Part shown: positions 50,926 to 60,100 of the stretch, piece by piece | Layout: the number at the start of each line of letters is the position of its first letter | Numbering within the stretch: the stretch's first letter is position 1 | Origin: Rhizobium jaguaris | Lineage (GTDB): Bacteria > Pseudomonadota > Alphaproteobacteria > Rhizobiales > Rhizobiaceae | Reading direction: 5' to 3' | Length of the DNA stretch: 64,000 nt | Assembly (NCBI RefSeq): GCF_003627755.1 | Contig: NZ_CP032695.1 | Location: forward strand, 744,001-808,000 | Position numbers and translations under genes: made by a program | Notes under the pieces: model-generated | What the model was told of the DNA's origin: nothing | What the model saw: the letters and a program-made list of their open reading frames with translations, nothing else | The model's database searches: none

Positions 50926-52800
50926 ATGGCGATTGAGACCAAAAGCACGCCAGGCACTCAGGGCGACGATCGAGCGGGTTACGATCTCTCGCTCTTTTAT
51001 CGTCTCATGATGATGTTAGCCGCCTTCTGGAGTTCGAGTCGCCGCCTGAAACTCATCTGCCTCGCCGTCAGCCTCTTGACGATAATTTTCGTCACGGCGT
51101 ACGTTCAAGTACTGCTCAATGATTGGAACGCTCCTTTCTACGACTCCCTGGCCCGCCGCGAGCTGACGGACTTCTTCCGTCAGCTCGGGGTTTTCGGGAT
51201 GATCGCCGGAGCGCTACTGATCCTCAATGTCGTGCAGGCCTGGCTCAACCAGATGACCGCGCTCCTCATGCGCGAGGGCCTGGCGCGCGATCTCGTGGAC
51301 CAGTGGCTGAAGGGCAAGCGCGCGCTAAAGCTTTCCGCGTGGGGCGTGATTGGCGTCAATCCCGACCAGCGGCTGCACGAAGATGCGCGAAACCTTGCCG
51401 AAAGTACGACAAATCTGGCGATAGGGCTGGTACAATCTACGATCCTTCTTTTCAGCTTTGTCGGTGTACTGTGGGAACTGTCGGCGGGCTTCGTGTTCCG
51501 ATTCTATGGCAGCGCCTTTTCGATTCCTGGCTACATGGTCTGGGCCGCGATCCTCTATGCCGCCTCTGCCTCGGTTCTCAGCCAACTCGTCGGACGCAGG
51601 CTGGTACGGCTCAATGCCGACCGCTATTCCCAAGAAGCCGAGCTTCGCTTCGCACTGATGCATGCAAGCGAGAACATGCCGGCGATCACGATTGCCGGCG
51701 GCGAGGAGAACGAACGCCGGCGCATCCACACCGACATAACGGCAGTCCTTGCCGTCCTTCGCGAGCTGGCGGTCGCCAACACCAATCTTACCTGGGTATC
51801 TGCAAGCTACGGCTGGACGGTGCTCGTCGTACCGATCCTCGTGGCAGCACCCGCCTATTTCACCGACAATCTCTCCTTCGGTCAGCTCATGATGGTGGTC
51901 GGCGCGTTCAACCAGGTCAACACCGCGCTGCACTGGTATGTCGCCAATTTCGGGCCGATCGCCGAATGGCGCGCAACGTTGATGCGCGTCACCGATTTCC
52001 GCCAGGCGCTCCTTGATATGGACAGCGACAAGTCCATGCCGAACACGATCGTTCTAAAGCATGCATCACGCGATGCCCTGACGCTGAAGGAGATCAAAAT
52101 CTTCACCCGGACGACCGACGGCATCGTCGAAAACGGCTTCGGGATCGGCGAGGGTACGGTCAAGATCTCTGCCGGCGAGCGGATCATGATCAACGGCGAC
52201 CACAGAGTGAACCGCAAGCTTCTGTTCCAGGCCCTCGCGGGTCTGTGGCGCTGCGGCAAAGGCCAGATCGACCTTCCGCCGCCGGAGGAAATGGTGTTCA
52301 TCCCGCAAGCCGCCTACGTGCCGGGCGGCACGCTCCGCGAAGCACTGGCTTTCCCCGAGGATCGCAGCGCCTATGCTGATGATACTCTTCAAGCTGCGAT
52401 GGTGAAAGTAGGTCTCGGCCGCCTGAATGGCAAGCTCGGCACTCGCGCCCGCTGGGACCGCCTGCTCGATGCGGATGAGCAGAAGGCAGTCGCCTTCGCA
52501 CATGCGCTGCTCGCCCGGCCGAGGTGGCTGATACTAGACGAAACGCTGGAAGGGCTGGAACCAGGTGTCCAGCAGCGTCTGGTAGAAGTGCTGGCCTGCC
52601 TGCAAGACACGACGATGATCTATATCGGCGGGTCCCAAGCCTATCTCGCCGCCCTATCGCCACGGGTCCTGCATCTGCAGGCACTGGTGCCGGCAATGGG
52701 AACCGGGTCGTGCGGACGGCCACCGGTACGCCGCGCTCCGGCCGCCGTGCCGCTGCGGGCCAGTTTCGCGAAACTGCCGGCGCAGGCCGCAACCAGCTAG
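50926..52800 (+). CDS. SbmA/YddA-like ABC transporter with eroded ATPase motifs
   Basis: A 624-residue protein; ATG at 50926 with AAGGAGAG 5 bases upstream. Residues 1-330 form an ABC_membrane_2-type membrane domain with six helices: VQVLLNDWNAPFYDSLARRE near the N-terminus and NPDQRLHEDARNLAESTTNL are hallmarks of the SbmA/BacA/YddA group. The C-terminal part is laid out like an ABC ATPase, but Walker A is MINGDHRVNRKLLFQALAGL, without the GxxxxGK[ST] loop; the signature LSGGEQ is LLDADEQKAVAFAHALLARP; Walker B is WLILDETLEGL; and the switch-His region is IYIGGSQ. ATP hydrolysis seems unlikely. Function may be proton-driven uptake, as for SbmA, or lost; this is inference. The last 40 residues are low-complexity. 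Confidence 0.85.
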   Translation: MAIETKSTPGTQGDDRAGYDLSLFYRLMMMLAAFWSSSRRLKLICLAVSLLTIIFVTAYVQVLLNDWNAPFYDSLARRELTDFFRQLGVFGMIAGALLILNVVQAWLNQMTALLMREGLARDLVDQWLKGKRALKLSAWGVIGVNPDQRLHEDARNLAESTTNLAIGLVQSTILLFSFVGVLWELSAGFVFRFYGSAFSIPGYMVWAAILYAASASVLSQLVGRRLVRLNADRYSQEAELRFALMHASENMPAITIAGGEENERRRIHTDITAVLAVLRELAVANTNLTWVSASYGWTVLVVPILVAAPAYFTDNLSFGQLMMVVGAFNQVNTALHWYVANFGPIAEWRATLMRVTDFRQALLDMDSDKSMPNTIVLKHASRDALTLKEIKIFTRTTDGIVENGFGIGEGTVKISAGERIMINGDHRVNRKLLFQALAGLWRCGKGQIDLPPPEEMVFIPQAAYVPGGTLREALAFPEDRSAYADDTLQAAMVKVGLGRLNGKLGTRARWDRLLDADEQKAVAFAHALLARPRWLILDETLEGLEPGVQQRLVEVLACLQDTTMIYIGGSQAYLAALSPRVLHLQALVPAMGTGSCGRPPVRRAPAAVPLRASFAKLPAQAATS

Positions 52801-52984
52801 GCTCATGCCGCATATCCGCGCGGATTGCAGATGATCCTGGTCCGCTCGGCGACCGGAGGCATTGCCTCGGTATTTTCGGAACGGATGCCTGATTGGTTAC
52901 TCCCTGGGCCAATCGTCTTAGATTAATACGGTTGCTAGACAGCCAGGACGGACATTGGCAAGGCTGTTGCCCAAGAGTCGAAGA

Positions 52985-53662
52985 ATGGGTGCGTCGAGTT
53001 TTATGGTCTTGTCGCTGAAGAAAGTAAGCAAACATTTCGATACGGCCGAGGGCAGGCTCGATATCCTTGTTGACGTCGATCTCGATCTGGCTGCGGGTGA
53101 AAGTCTCGCTCTGACCGGTGAGTCCGGAAGCGGAAAAAGCACTCTGCTTCATCTGGCTGCGGGTTTGGATAAACCTGACAGCGGCAGTGTCGATGTTGCG
53201 GGACACGTCTTGTCCGATCTGGACGATAAGGGGAGGGCTGCTGTTAGGCGCGGTATCGTTGGGATCGTCTTCCAACAGTTTAATTTGATCCCATCGCTGG
53301 ACGTCGCTGCCAACTTGGCCTTCCACGCACGCCTGGCAGGTCGCACCGACGCGTCCTGGGAAAGCCGACTGGCGGACAGGCTTGGCCTTACGGGGCTGAT
53401 GAAGCGATATCCCGAGCAGCTCTCCGGCGGACAACAGCAGCGTGTCGCCATCGGGCGAACCCTTGCCATGCGTCCGTCTCTTATTCTGGCGGACGAGCCA
53501 ACGGGAAACCTTGACGAGGCGAACGGCGACGCCGTGATGAGCCTGATGCTGGAGCTCATTGCAGAAACAAATTCCGCGCTACTGCTGGTGACCCATTCGA
53601 TGAGGCTGGCAGCTCGGCTCGGTAGACAGCTCACACTAACGAGCGGGCGGTTTGCATCGTGA
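52985..53662 (+). CDS. ABC transporter ATPase (LolD-like)
   Basis: A 225-residue ATPase: Walker [22 protein letters not shown]-loop [14 protein letters not shown], signature [20 protein letters not shown], Walker [17 protein letters not shown], and switch [11 protein letters not shown]. All catalytic motifs are complete. The group is LolD/MacB-type, which works with FtsX-fold permeases and extracts or moves envelope lipids/lipoproteins. The start may be at 52985 or 53003 (MVLSLKKVS). Its stop overlaps the start of the permease gene by 4 bases, so the genes form an operon. Confidence 0.9.
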   Translation: MGASSFMVLSLKKVSKHFDTAEGRLDILVDVDLDLAAGESLALTGESGSGKSTLLHLAAGLDKPDSGSVDVAGHVLSDLDDKGRAAVRRGIVGIVFQQFNLIPSLDVAANLAFHARLAGRTDASWESRLADRLGLTGLMKRYPEQLSGGQQQRVAIGRTLAMRPSLILADEPTGNLDEANGDAVMSLMLELIAETNSALLLVTHSMRLAARLGRQLTLTSGRFAS

Positions 53663-56066
53663 TCGGGGCAATTTTCCGCGCGCTTCTATCCCATTGGTGG
53701 CGCAGACCGATGCAGCTTGCAATGCTGCTTCTCGGGCTATGCCTGGCCACGGCACTGTGGTCGGGAGTTCAGGCAATCAATTCCGAGGCAAGGGCGAGCT
53801 ACGACAGAGCCGCGGCTATCCTCGGCCAAGACAGATTTGACCAGCTGGTGCCGGTCAGCGGGGAGACGGTCGAACAGGATGTCTTCGTTCGTCTTAGCCG
53901 TGCTGGCTGGAACGTTTCTCCGGTTTTAGAGGGCGATTGGAGGCTTGGTAATCACCACATCCATCTTGTCGGCATCGAGCCAGTAAGCCTGCCCCAAGGC
54001 GCGTCCGCTGGTTCACTGGGCAGTACCTCCGAGCTGGCCGCTTTCATCACACCGCCCGGCATCGTTATGTCTCTCCGGAAACCGCCCACGAGTTGAGAGG
54101 GTTTCCAACTCCCAAGCTAGTGATCAGTAAAAACCTGCTCCCTGAGACGGCCGTTGCCGACATAGGCATCGCTCAAGAACTCCTCGCTAAGCCATTGCGG
54201 ATTTCGCGGCTCATCGTCGCGCCGGATCAACCGATTGGGAGGCAGGAACTTTCCGTCGTTGCGCCAGACCTTGTTCTCAAAAAGCCGGGCGGACAGGCGG
54301 ACATCAGTCGCCTGACGGACAGCTTCCACCTGAACCTCACAGCATTCAGCTTCCTTGCCTTCGCCGTCGGTCTCTTCATCGTCTACGCCACGATCGGGTT
54401 GGCCTTCGAGCAACGGCGGCAAACGTTCAGGACACTGCGATCCCTTGGCGTTCCCGCGACCACACTGGTGGGCCTCCTAGCTGTCGAGCTGTTGGTCTTC
54501 GCGACGATTTCGGGAGTTGTCGGCGTTGGGCTGGGATACCTCTTGGCATCATTCCTGCTGCCCGGCGTCGCTGCCACTCTTCGAAGTCTTTATGGAGCGA
54601 GCGTCGAGGGGAGCGTGGCATTCCGAAGCGGTTGGGTCTTGAGCGGAATGGTGATCGCCGTATTGGGAACTGCTTTGTCAGCAGCGCAGAGCCTTTGGCA
54701 GATATCGCGCATGCCACTTCTTGCTCCGGCACAGCCCAGGGCTTGGGCACTCGCGTCGGAAAAGCTGATCATCGGACAATCGGTGATTTCGATATTTCTG
54801 CTTGTTGCCTCGCTCGGCTTGGCGCGATGGGGTTCTGGGTTGATCGTCGGCTTCGGCGTGCTGGCCTGTTTGCTATTGGGAGCCGCTCTGCTGTTACCGG
54901 GCCTTTTAACCCTTTTCCTTTCTTTGATGTCCCGTTTATCCGCAAAACCATTGGCCGTGTGGTTCTGGGCCGACACCCGGCAACAAGTTCCGGGCTTGGC
55001 ATTGGCACTGATGGCGCTGCTGATCGCCCTATCGGCGAACGTCGGTGTCGGCACCATGGTTGCAAGTTTCAGGACCACCTTCACCGGTTGGTTGGACCAG
55101 AGGCTGGCTTCGGAGCTCTATCTGACCGCAAGAACGGACGAAGAGGGAGACAAACTTGCGACGTGGCTGCGCTCCCGCGTCGAAGTGGTTTTGCCAGTCT
55201 GGAACACCGACGGAAACCTGGATGGCGCACCCGGGCAGGTGTTCGGTGTGGTGGACGACAAAACCTACCGCGACAACTGGCCCTTGCTCGAAAGCCGCCC
55301 CGGTGCCTGGGACGAGATAGCAAGCGGAAAAGCCGCGTTGGTCAACGAGCAGCTCTATCGGCGCGGTCATCACCGACTTGGCGATGTGCTCTCACTGCCC
55401 GGCGGTTGGCAGCTTCCCATCGGAGGCGTTTATTCCGATTACGGCAATCCGACCGGGCAGGCCATTGTCGGGATCGAGGCGTTGACGCGACATTACCCTG
55501 ACGTCCCGCGTTTAAGGTTTGGCGTGCGGGTGCCTCGTGACAGGATCGAACGGCTGAAACAAGATCTGATCGGGCAGTTTGGCCTTCCGGCCCAAAACGT
55601 CGTTGATCAAGCCAGTCTGAAGAAGCGATCTATCGAGATTTTCGAGCAAACGTTCTCGGTCACCGCCGCATTAAACGTCCTGACATTAGGAGTTGCGGGC
55701 GTTGCATTATTTGCGAGTATGTCGACGCTTGCGGGCATGCGACTGCCACAGCTTGCACCGGTCTGGGCGATGGGGCTGACGAGGAGGCGACTGGTCGCAC
55801 TTGAGTTATGGCGGACTTTATTGCTGGCGCTCGTAACCCTGGTTTTGGCGATTCCAGTGGGTATCGCTCTTGCGTGGGTTTTGCTGACGGTCGTCAATGT
55901 CGAGGCCTTCGGTTGGCGGTTGCCCTTGCGGCTATTTCCTAGCGATTGGATACGCCTAGCCGGACTTGCCGTCGTAGCCGCTCTTGTCTCCGCGGCCGTC
56001 CCCCTGCGGAGATTGTCGAAGGTCACACCTTCGACGCTGCTGAAGGTGTTTGCCAATGAACGTTAG
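53659..56066 (+). pseudogene. FtsX-fold ABC permease with one frameshift
   Basis: A permease of about 800 residues split in two frames. The first (53659-54096) has the N-terminal helix LLGLCLATALWSGVQAINSE and the start of the periplasmic domain; the frame breaks at about 54068, where GGCATCGTTATGTC lacks one base compared with the continuing sense (GIVYVSPETAHELRG). The second (to 56066) has the four-helix FtsX units with FAVGLFIVYATIGLAFEQRR QTFRTLRSLGV and, at the end, LRRLSKVTPSTLLKVF. The two-unit layout (8-10 helices) is that of AttFG/LolCE-like permeases. A single indel is the only defect, so a sequencing error or a recent mutation are both possible. Confidence 0.8.
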
Positions 56067-57129
56067 CATCTGCTCGATCCTCGCTCTTGGTCTTCTGGTC
56101 GGTTCGGCCGCAGGTGGCCATACGCAGGGCTTCGCAGGCCTCGGATCGACGGCACAGGGCTTTGCGGTCCCGAAGCCGGGAATGCATTTCCATTTCCCCG
56201 CCGACCATGCTCCGCATCCGGATTTCAGGATCGAATGGTGGTATGTGACTGCCAATCTAAAGGGTACCGATGGCCTCGACTATGGTGCACAGTGGACGCT
56301 GTTCCGCTCCGCGGCTGCTCCCGGTGAAAAAGCGGGATGGTCCAGCCCTCAAGTGTGGATGGGAAATGCGGCCGTAACCACCCCCGACAGGCAGTTTTCG
56401 GCAGAACGCACCGCGCGCGGCGGCATAGGGCAAGCGGGCGTCACCATAACGCCGTTCGATGCCTGGATCGATGAATGGGCGCTCAAGGCGACAAGCGTTG
56501 CTGTCGGCAGCGACGAGCTTTCCAAGCTGACGATGTCGGCGACGGGAACCGATTTCGGATATCAGCTTAACCTTGAGGCCAAGGGTCCGGTGGTGCCGCA
56601 AGGCGACAACGGGTATTCGGTCAAATCCGCAGAGGGCCAGGCGAGCTACTATTACTCCCAACCGTTTTACTCGATTTCGGGAACGCTTCGACTGGCTGGC
56701 AAAAGTGTCGAAGTCACCGGTAAGGCTTGGCTTGACCGTGAGTGGTCCAGCCAGCCGTTGGCGGTCGATCAGAAAGGATGGGACTGGTTTTCGCTGCATT
56801 TCGATGACGGCTCGAAAATGATGGGGTTTCGACTTCGGGATACCTCTGGAGGGGGCTTCACGTCCGGGACATGGATTTCGCCTGACGGCAAGCCAACGGA
56901 TATCGCTTCGAACGAACTCAAGGTTACGCCTCTCAAGAACGCTTTGGCGGCGGGCAGAGACGTTCCAGTGGAATGGCGGCTGGAGCTTCCGGAGAAAAAC
57001 CTGGATTTCACCGTTTCGGCGTTGAACAACGATTCCTGGGTTAGAAGTCAGTTTCCGTATTGGGAAGGGCCGATCAGGATTTCCGGAAATCGCTCAGGCG
57101 TTGGGTATTTGGAGATGACCGGATATTAA
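56056..57129 (+). CDS. AttH/CrtC-like lipocalin-domain protein
   Basis: A 357-residue protein with a signal peptide (MNVSICSILALGLLVGSAAG). The sequence FHFPADHAPHPDFRIEWWYV TANL is the signature of the CrtC N-terminal/lipocalin_9 family (AttH in the attEFGH set, hydroxyneurosporene synthase relatives). Later TGKAWLDREWSSQPL and GWDWFSLHFDDGSKMMGFRL are also conserved. The start overlaps the end of the permease gene by 11 bases. Together with the LolD-like ATPase and the FtsX-like permease it forms a unit, presumably moving or processing an envelope lipid; in sequence terms carotenoid hydration is not supported. Confidence 0.88.
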   Translation: MNVSICSILALGLLVGSAAGGHTQGFAGLGSTAQGFAVPKPGMHFHFPADHAPHPDFRIEWWYVTANLKGTDGLDYGAQWTLFRSAAAPGEKAGWSSPQVWMGNAAVTTPDRQFSAERTARGGIGQAGVTITPFDAWIDEWALKATSVAVGSDELSKLTMSATGTDFGYQLNLEAKGPVVPQGDNGYSVKSAEGQASYYYSQPFYSISGTLRLAGKSVEVTGKAWLDREWSSQPLAVDQKGWDWFSLHFDDGSKMMGFRLRDTSGGGFTSGTWISPDGKPTDIASNELKVTPLKNALAAGRDVPVEWRLELPEKNLDFTVSALNNDSWVRSQFPYWEGPIRISGNRSGVGYLEMTGY

Positions 57130-57196
57130 GACCGTAACTGGAAGTCCCTGCGTCGGAGAAATGTCACGGCCGGTTCTGCCGTTCTACTGCACCGAT

Positions 57197-58234
57197 CTAT
57201 CTATTGATGGCTTCTTGAAGTGCCGCAATCTTCGCAAGTATGTCGCCGAACGAAGGTGGGGTCTCGTCGAACATCATCGGTGCCATCGTCCGATAATCCG
57301 CGCGCAAGTCCTTGATCCGCCCTTCGTTCGGCATCAGCCGCAGGCTGCCCGGCTTGGCGGTGTCATAGCTCGCCCAACCGGAGCGAAAAAACGTCGTCTT
57401 GTGCTTGGCGACCTGAGCTAGCAGATCGACATCCGTCGCTGCAGCTTTGCCTTCGTCAGTGTCGAGCAGCATCGCGAGATCGTAATAGTGCCGCGAGAAA
57501 TATTGCGGCGTCGGTGACTCGGCCGGACGATGTGCTTCCGCATGAAGGGCGGTCGCCTTCTCCCAGAAGGTGCGCCGCGCTGACAGGACCGTCACGCTGG
57601 CGTCAGGAGCCTCGAAGAAGTCGGAATAGTCGTCAGCTGCATAGGGGCGGATGACCTTCTCCTCGGTTGGCCAGGGATCGCCGCGCGCGCCGAGTTCGAA
57701 CTTCACGCGCGGCGTGATGTAAGCCATGCCTTCATATTCGGCTGCGGGCAGCGCCGTGGGATAATGGAAGTTGACTGTCTGGGCGTCGGTGGCGTCGATC
57801 TCGAGCGACCATTCGCCGTTGGTCGGCTCTCCAAGCTGCTCGACGATCGCAGCACGGAGCGCCGGAAGAAGCTTCTCGGCGATGTGGCGCTCAACGTCGT
57901 CGACCAGGTCGTCAATAAGCCGTGCGGCCTGCTTCCTGCTTATCCCCTCCTTCTCGGGATCGCGATCGCCGGTATATCCGAGTTCGGCGCGGTCGAACGA
58001 AAGGTCGATGTCCTCGGAGAAGCGTCGGATGGCGCCGAATGCTTTGGAGAGCGACGTGCCGCCTTTGAAGACGAGGCTCGCCGTGGTCCCTTTCGGCAGA
58101 TCGAAAAGACGCTTCAGGCTCCAGCAGACCCAGAAGTCCTTTTCGATGATCGTGTCGGCGACACCCCGGCCGGCGCCCGTCTCTCCGAACAGGGCGGCGC
58201 GATCGTCGATGGGGAGACGGGCAACCTTATCCAT
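57197..58234 (-). CDS. AbiEii/AbiGii-family nucleotidyltransferase toxin
   Basis: A 345-residue toxin of the type IV AbiE system. The polymerase-beta-type nucleotidyltransferase core is visible: SLVFKGGTSLSKAFGAIRRF followed by SEDIDLSFD (GS/GT motif and the DxD aspartates, residues 55-82). The C-terminal part has YYDLAMLLDT and PRVKFELGARGDPWP, typical of the AbiEii family. Known members (AbiEii, MenT) block growth by modifying tRNA or related targets; the target here is unknown. The start overlaps the antitoxin stop by 8 bases. Confidence 0.92.
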   Translation of the reverse strand: MDKVARLPIDDRAALFGETGAGRGVADTIIEKDFWVCWSLKRLFDLPKGTTASLVFKGGTSLSKAFGAIRRFSEDIDLSFDRAELGYTGDRDPEKEGISRKQAARLIDDLVDDVERHIAEKLLPALRAAIVEQLGEPTNGEWSLEIDATDAQTVNFHYPTALPAAEYEGMAYITPRVKFELGARGDPWPTEEKVIRPYAADDYSDFFEAPDASVTVLSARRTFWEKATALHAEAHRPAESPTPQYFSRHYYDLAMLLDTDEGKAAATDVDLLAQVAKHKTTFFRSGWASYDTAKPGSLRLMPNEGRIKDLRADYRTMAPMMFDETPPSFGDILAKIAALQEAINR

Positions 58235-58856
58235 CGATATCGGCTACCGCTGCGTTGGCGATCGAGACGAGCGTCGGCCGCATCCAGGCCGGCGCCTGAA
58301 CGGCGGTCGAGGCCAAGGTCTTCTTGTCGTTGGCCGAAAGCCGACGAGCGGCCACCTGCGCAACGTCGGCCGCGCGCACGGGGCCGACGTGACGGAGAGC
58401 CTGCACGACCGTACCGACTGCACTTCCGGGGGCGATCAGGTGCTTAGGCGAGGCGTGGCGAAGATCGACGACGCGCTTTCCCAACACGACGCGCCGCGAC
58501 GGACCATCGGTCAGATAAGTGCTCCTTGCCGGCACCTGAGTTGTGAGGCCGAGGGCGTTTGCGGCGCGAGCGCCTGAGATCTGCACCTGCGACCCGGTCT
58601 CACGTGCCAATGCCTGCGCGACATCGTCTGGCGTCGGCGAAAGCAGGCCGAGCTTCGGATGAGCCTTGGGGAAGTCGTAAAGGCCGCGGGCAAGGCGGCG
58701 CAGCTTGCCGTTCTTGACCAGTCTGGAAAGCGCCTGATCGACGGCCGCTCGGGCCGCCATGTCCAAGAAATCGCTGGGCGTGAAAACGCCGCCGCGCCCG
58801 ATAGCGCGGGCGCGCTTCATGATCCGATCGGGAACCGATGTGACGTTCGCTTTCAT
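58227..58856 (-). CDS. AbiEi-type antitoxin (DUF6088)
   Basis: A 209-residue regulator. The N-terminal winged helix has RARAIGRGGVFTPSDFLDMA and AVDQALSRLVKNGKLRRLAR GLYDFPK, matching DUF6088/AbiEi antitoxins. The C-terminal antitoxin domain follows (ANALGLTTQVPARSTYLTDG, ASPKHLIAPGSAVGTVVQAL). Type IV antitoxins counter the toxin without binding it and repress their own promoter. The ATG is almost immediately after the promoter (next entry), with no ribosome site. Confidence 0.9.
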   Translation of the reverse strand: MKANVTSVPDRIMKRARAIGRGGVFTPSDFLDMAARAAVDQALSRLVKNGKLRRLARGLYDFPKAHPKLGLLSPTPDDVAQALARETGSQVQISGARAANALGLTTQVPARSTYLTDGPSRRVVLGKRVVDLRHASPKHLIAPGSAVGTVVQALRHVGPVRAADVAQVAARRLSANDKKTLASTAVQAPAWMRPTLVSIANAAVADIDG

Positions 58857-58857
58857 G

Positions 58858-58892
58858 TGTCAGAAAATAAGGCATCTTTTTCTGACATTCAA
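58858..58892 (-). promoter_or_regulatory. AbiE promoter with overlapping inverted repeat; transcript probably leaderless
   Basis: On the minus strand TTGAAT (58887-58892) and TATTTT (58864-58869) are 17 bases apart. The perfect inverted repeat TGTCAGAAA-N12-TTTCTGACA (58858-58866 and 58879-58887) covers the -10 and touches the -35. The ATG begins 7-8 bases after the -10, so transcription should start at or next to the start codon. Confidence 0.65.
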
Positions 58893-58960
58893 GGGGGTGG
58901 TCGGGTGTGGAAAGCGTGCCGCAATCCAAGGTCTCGTCCCGTGCAATCATGACGCTCACC

Positions 58961-58976
58961 ACTTCACGCGTGAAGT
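58961..58976. repeat. Perfect 16-bp palindrome
   Basis: ACTTCACGCGTGAAGT lies in the gene-free stretch upstream of the AbiE operon. It could be a protein-binding site; nothing nearby identifies the binder. Confidence 0.5.
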
Positions 58977-59108
58977 CGAGCCCCGAAGCATTTCGAAAGC
59001 GATCCTCGTCGCCATTCGTTCCTGACCGATATACGCTCCGATCACCACGTTATAGTGATAATCAAGAAGGATCAGCGGCAGGACAGGGCCGCCGTTTGGC
59101 GGATGTTC

Positions 59109-59558
59109 TCAACGAGGTCCAGGCAGGCGCGATGCTTCGCTCGGGCGCTTCGAGCCGACGAGAGCGCCAGCCAGCATGAATCGCATGTCCAAGAGAGCGG
59201 CGCCGAAATCGTCGCTTGCGGCTTTGAGGTAGGAAAGCTCCGATTCCGCGGCAGTGATGAGGTCACCCGCGAGCACCGCTGCAACGTACAGTTGTCCACA
59301 AGCTTTCGCCGTTTCAAACGTGGGTATGTGGCCGTCGAGGACGCGCTTGCCTAAACCGAGAGCGCGCGTCCAATCGCCGATATGTTCTCCGATCGTGTGC
59401 GTCGACAGGTGGAGGAATGGGCCGAGGTCGCTGGGTGCGATTGTCTTTTCCGCCGCGGCTTCGAGATCGCGTGCGACGCGCTCGCCGTCTTTGTCATGAT
59501 ATTCCCAGCTGTCACTGATCAGCTTTTCTAGTGAACCTGCCCCAACATTAGGGACCAT
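59109..59558 (-). CDS. Hypothetical helical-repeat protein, C-terminus probably truncated
   Basis: A 149-residue frame with strongly protein-like sequence: SWEYHDKDGERVARDLEAAA, PFLHLSTHTIGEHIGDWTRA and LYVAAVLAGDLITAAESELS, a TPR-like helical arrangement. It starts at ATG 59556-59558. The end (VGSKRPSEASRLPGPR) abruptly becomes low-complexity, suggesting that the original gene was longer. No specific family named. It follows a broken LysR gene on the same strand. Confidence 0.5.
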   Translation of the reverse strand: MVPNVGAGSLEKLISDSWEYHDKDGERVARDLEAAAEKTIAPSDLGPFLHLSTHTIGEHIGDWTRALGLGKRVLDGHIPTFETAKACGQLYVAAVLAGDLITAAESELSYLKAASDDFGAALLDMRFMLAGALVGSKRPSEASRLPGPR

Positions 59559-59599
59559 GTAAGCGACTCCATCGAAGTTCGAATTTAGTCCCCGTCACC

Positions 59600-60003
59600 G
59601 CTGTACCGGTATGGACGTCTTCCGCGCGGTGGTTCGATTTTGGCTCTCTCGGGCCTGTTTGTCGAGCCAACAGATGGTCTCTTGCGTGGCAAGACGGTGG
59701 TCTTGTGGCAGGGCCGCGAAGATCCGTTCTCGGATCAGAGGCGCAATCGCAAGATCTGGATAGACGCCATATGCCGCGAAGAAAGCTGAGCATCCGCCGA
59801 ACCTCGACCATTACAGCGGCGCCGGCTGATGTAAGCCGGATGCCCGCGCGGCTGCGCTCGAGCAGTGACAGCCCGAGCTCGTCCTCTAGAGACGATATCT
59901 GGCGCGTGAGGTTGGAGCTGTTCATCCCTGGTCGAGCTGCCGCGGCGGCGAAGCTTCCCGTCTCGACAACGGCCTTCAAATAGCGGAATGCCCGCAGCTC
60001 CAT
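59600..60003 (-). pseudogene. LysR-family regulator with internal deletion
   Basis: The first 71 codons are a normal LysR helix-turn-helix (MELRAFRYLKAVVETGSFAA, NSSNLTRQISSLEDELGLSL LER). Right after VRRMLS the frame is lost; in the next frame the effector domain resumes with GVYPDLAIAPLIRERIFAAL followed by PQDHRLATQETICWL. About 90 codons between them are missing. The gene is therefore an internal-deletion pseudogene. Confidence 0.75.
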
Positions 60004-60100
60004 AGGGGAGCCTGAGTGATGAAGCTCGCCGCAGGCTCCAGATCCGTGTCCAATTGCTCATCAAGCCTGTTCAGGGGCCGGACCGCTGGTGCAGCACCGC

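Noticed and set aside
56056..57129. Carotenoid 1,2-hydratase (CrtC) function
   Set aside because: Family resemblance only; no carotenoid genes nearby, and the gene is coupled to a LolD/FtsX-type transporter as in attEFGH-like sets.
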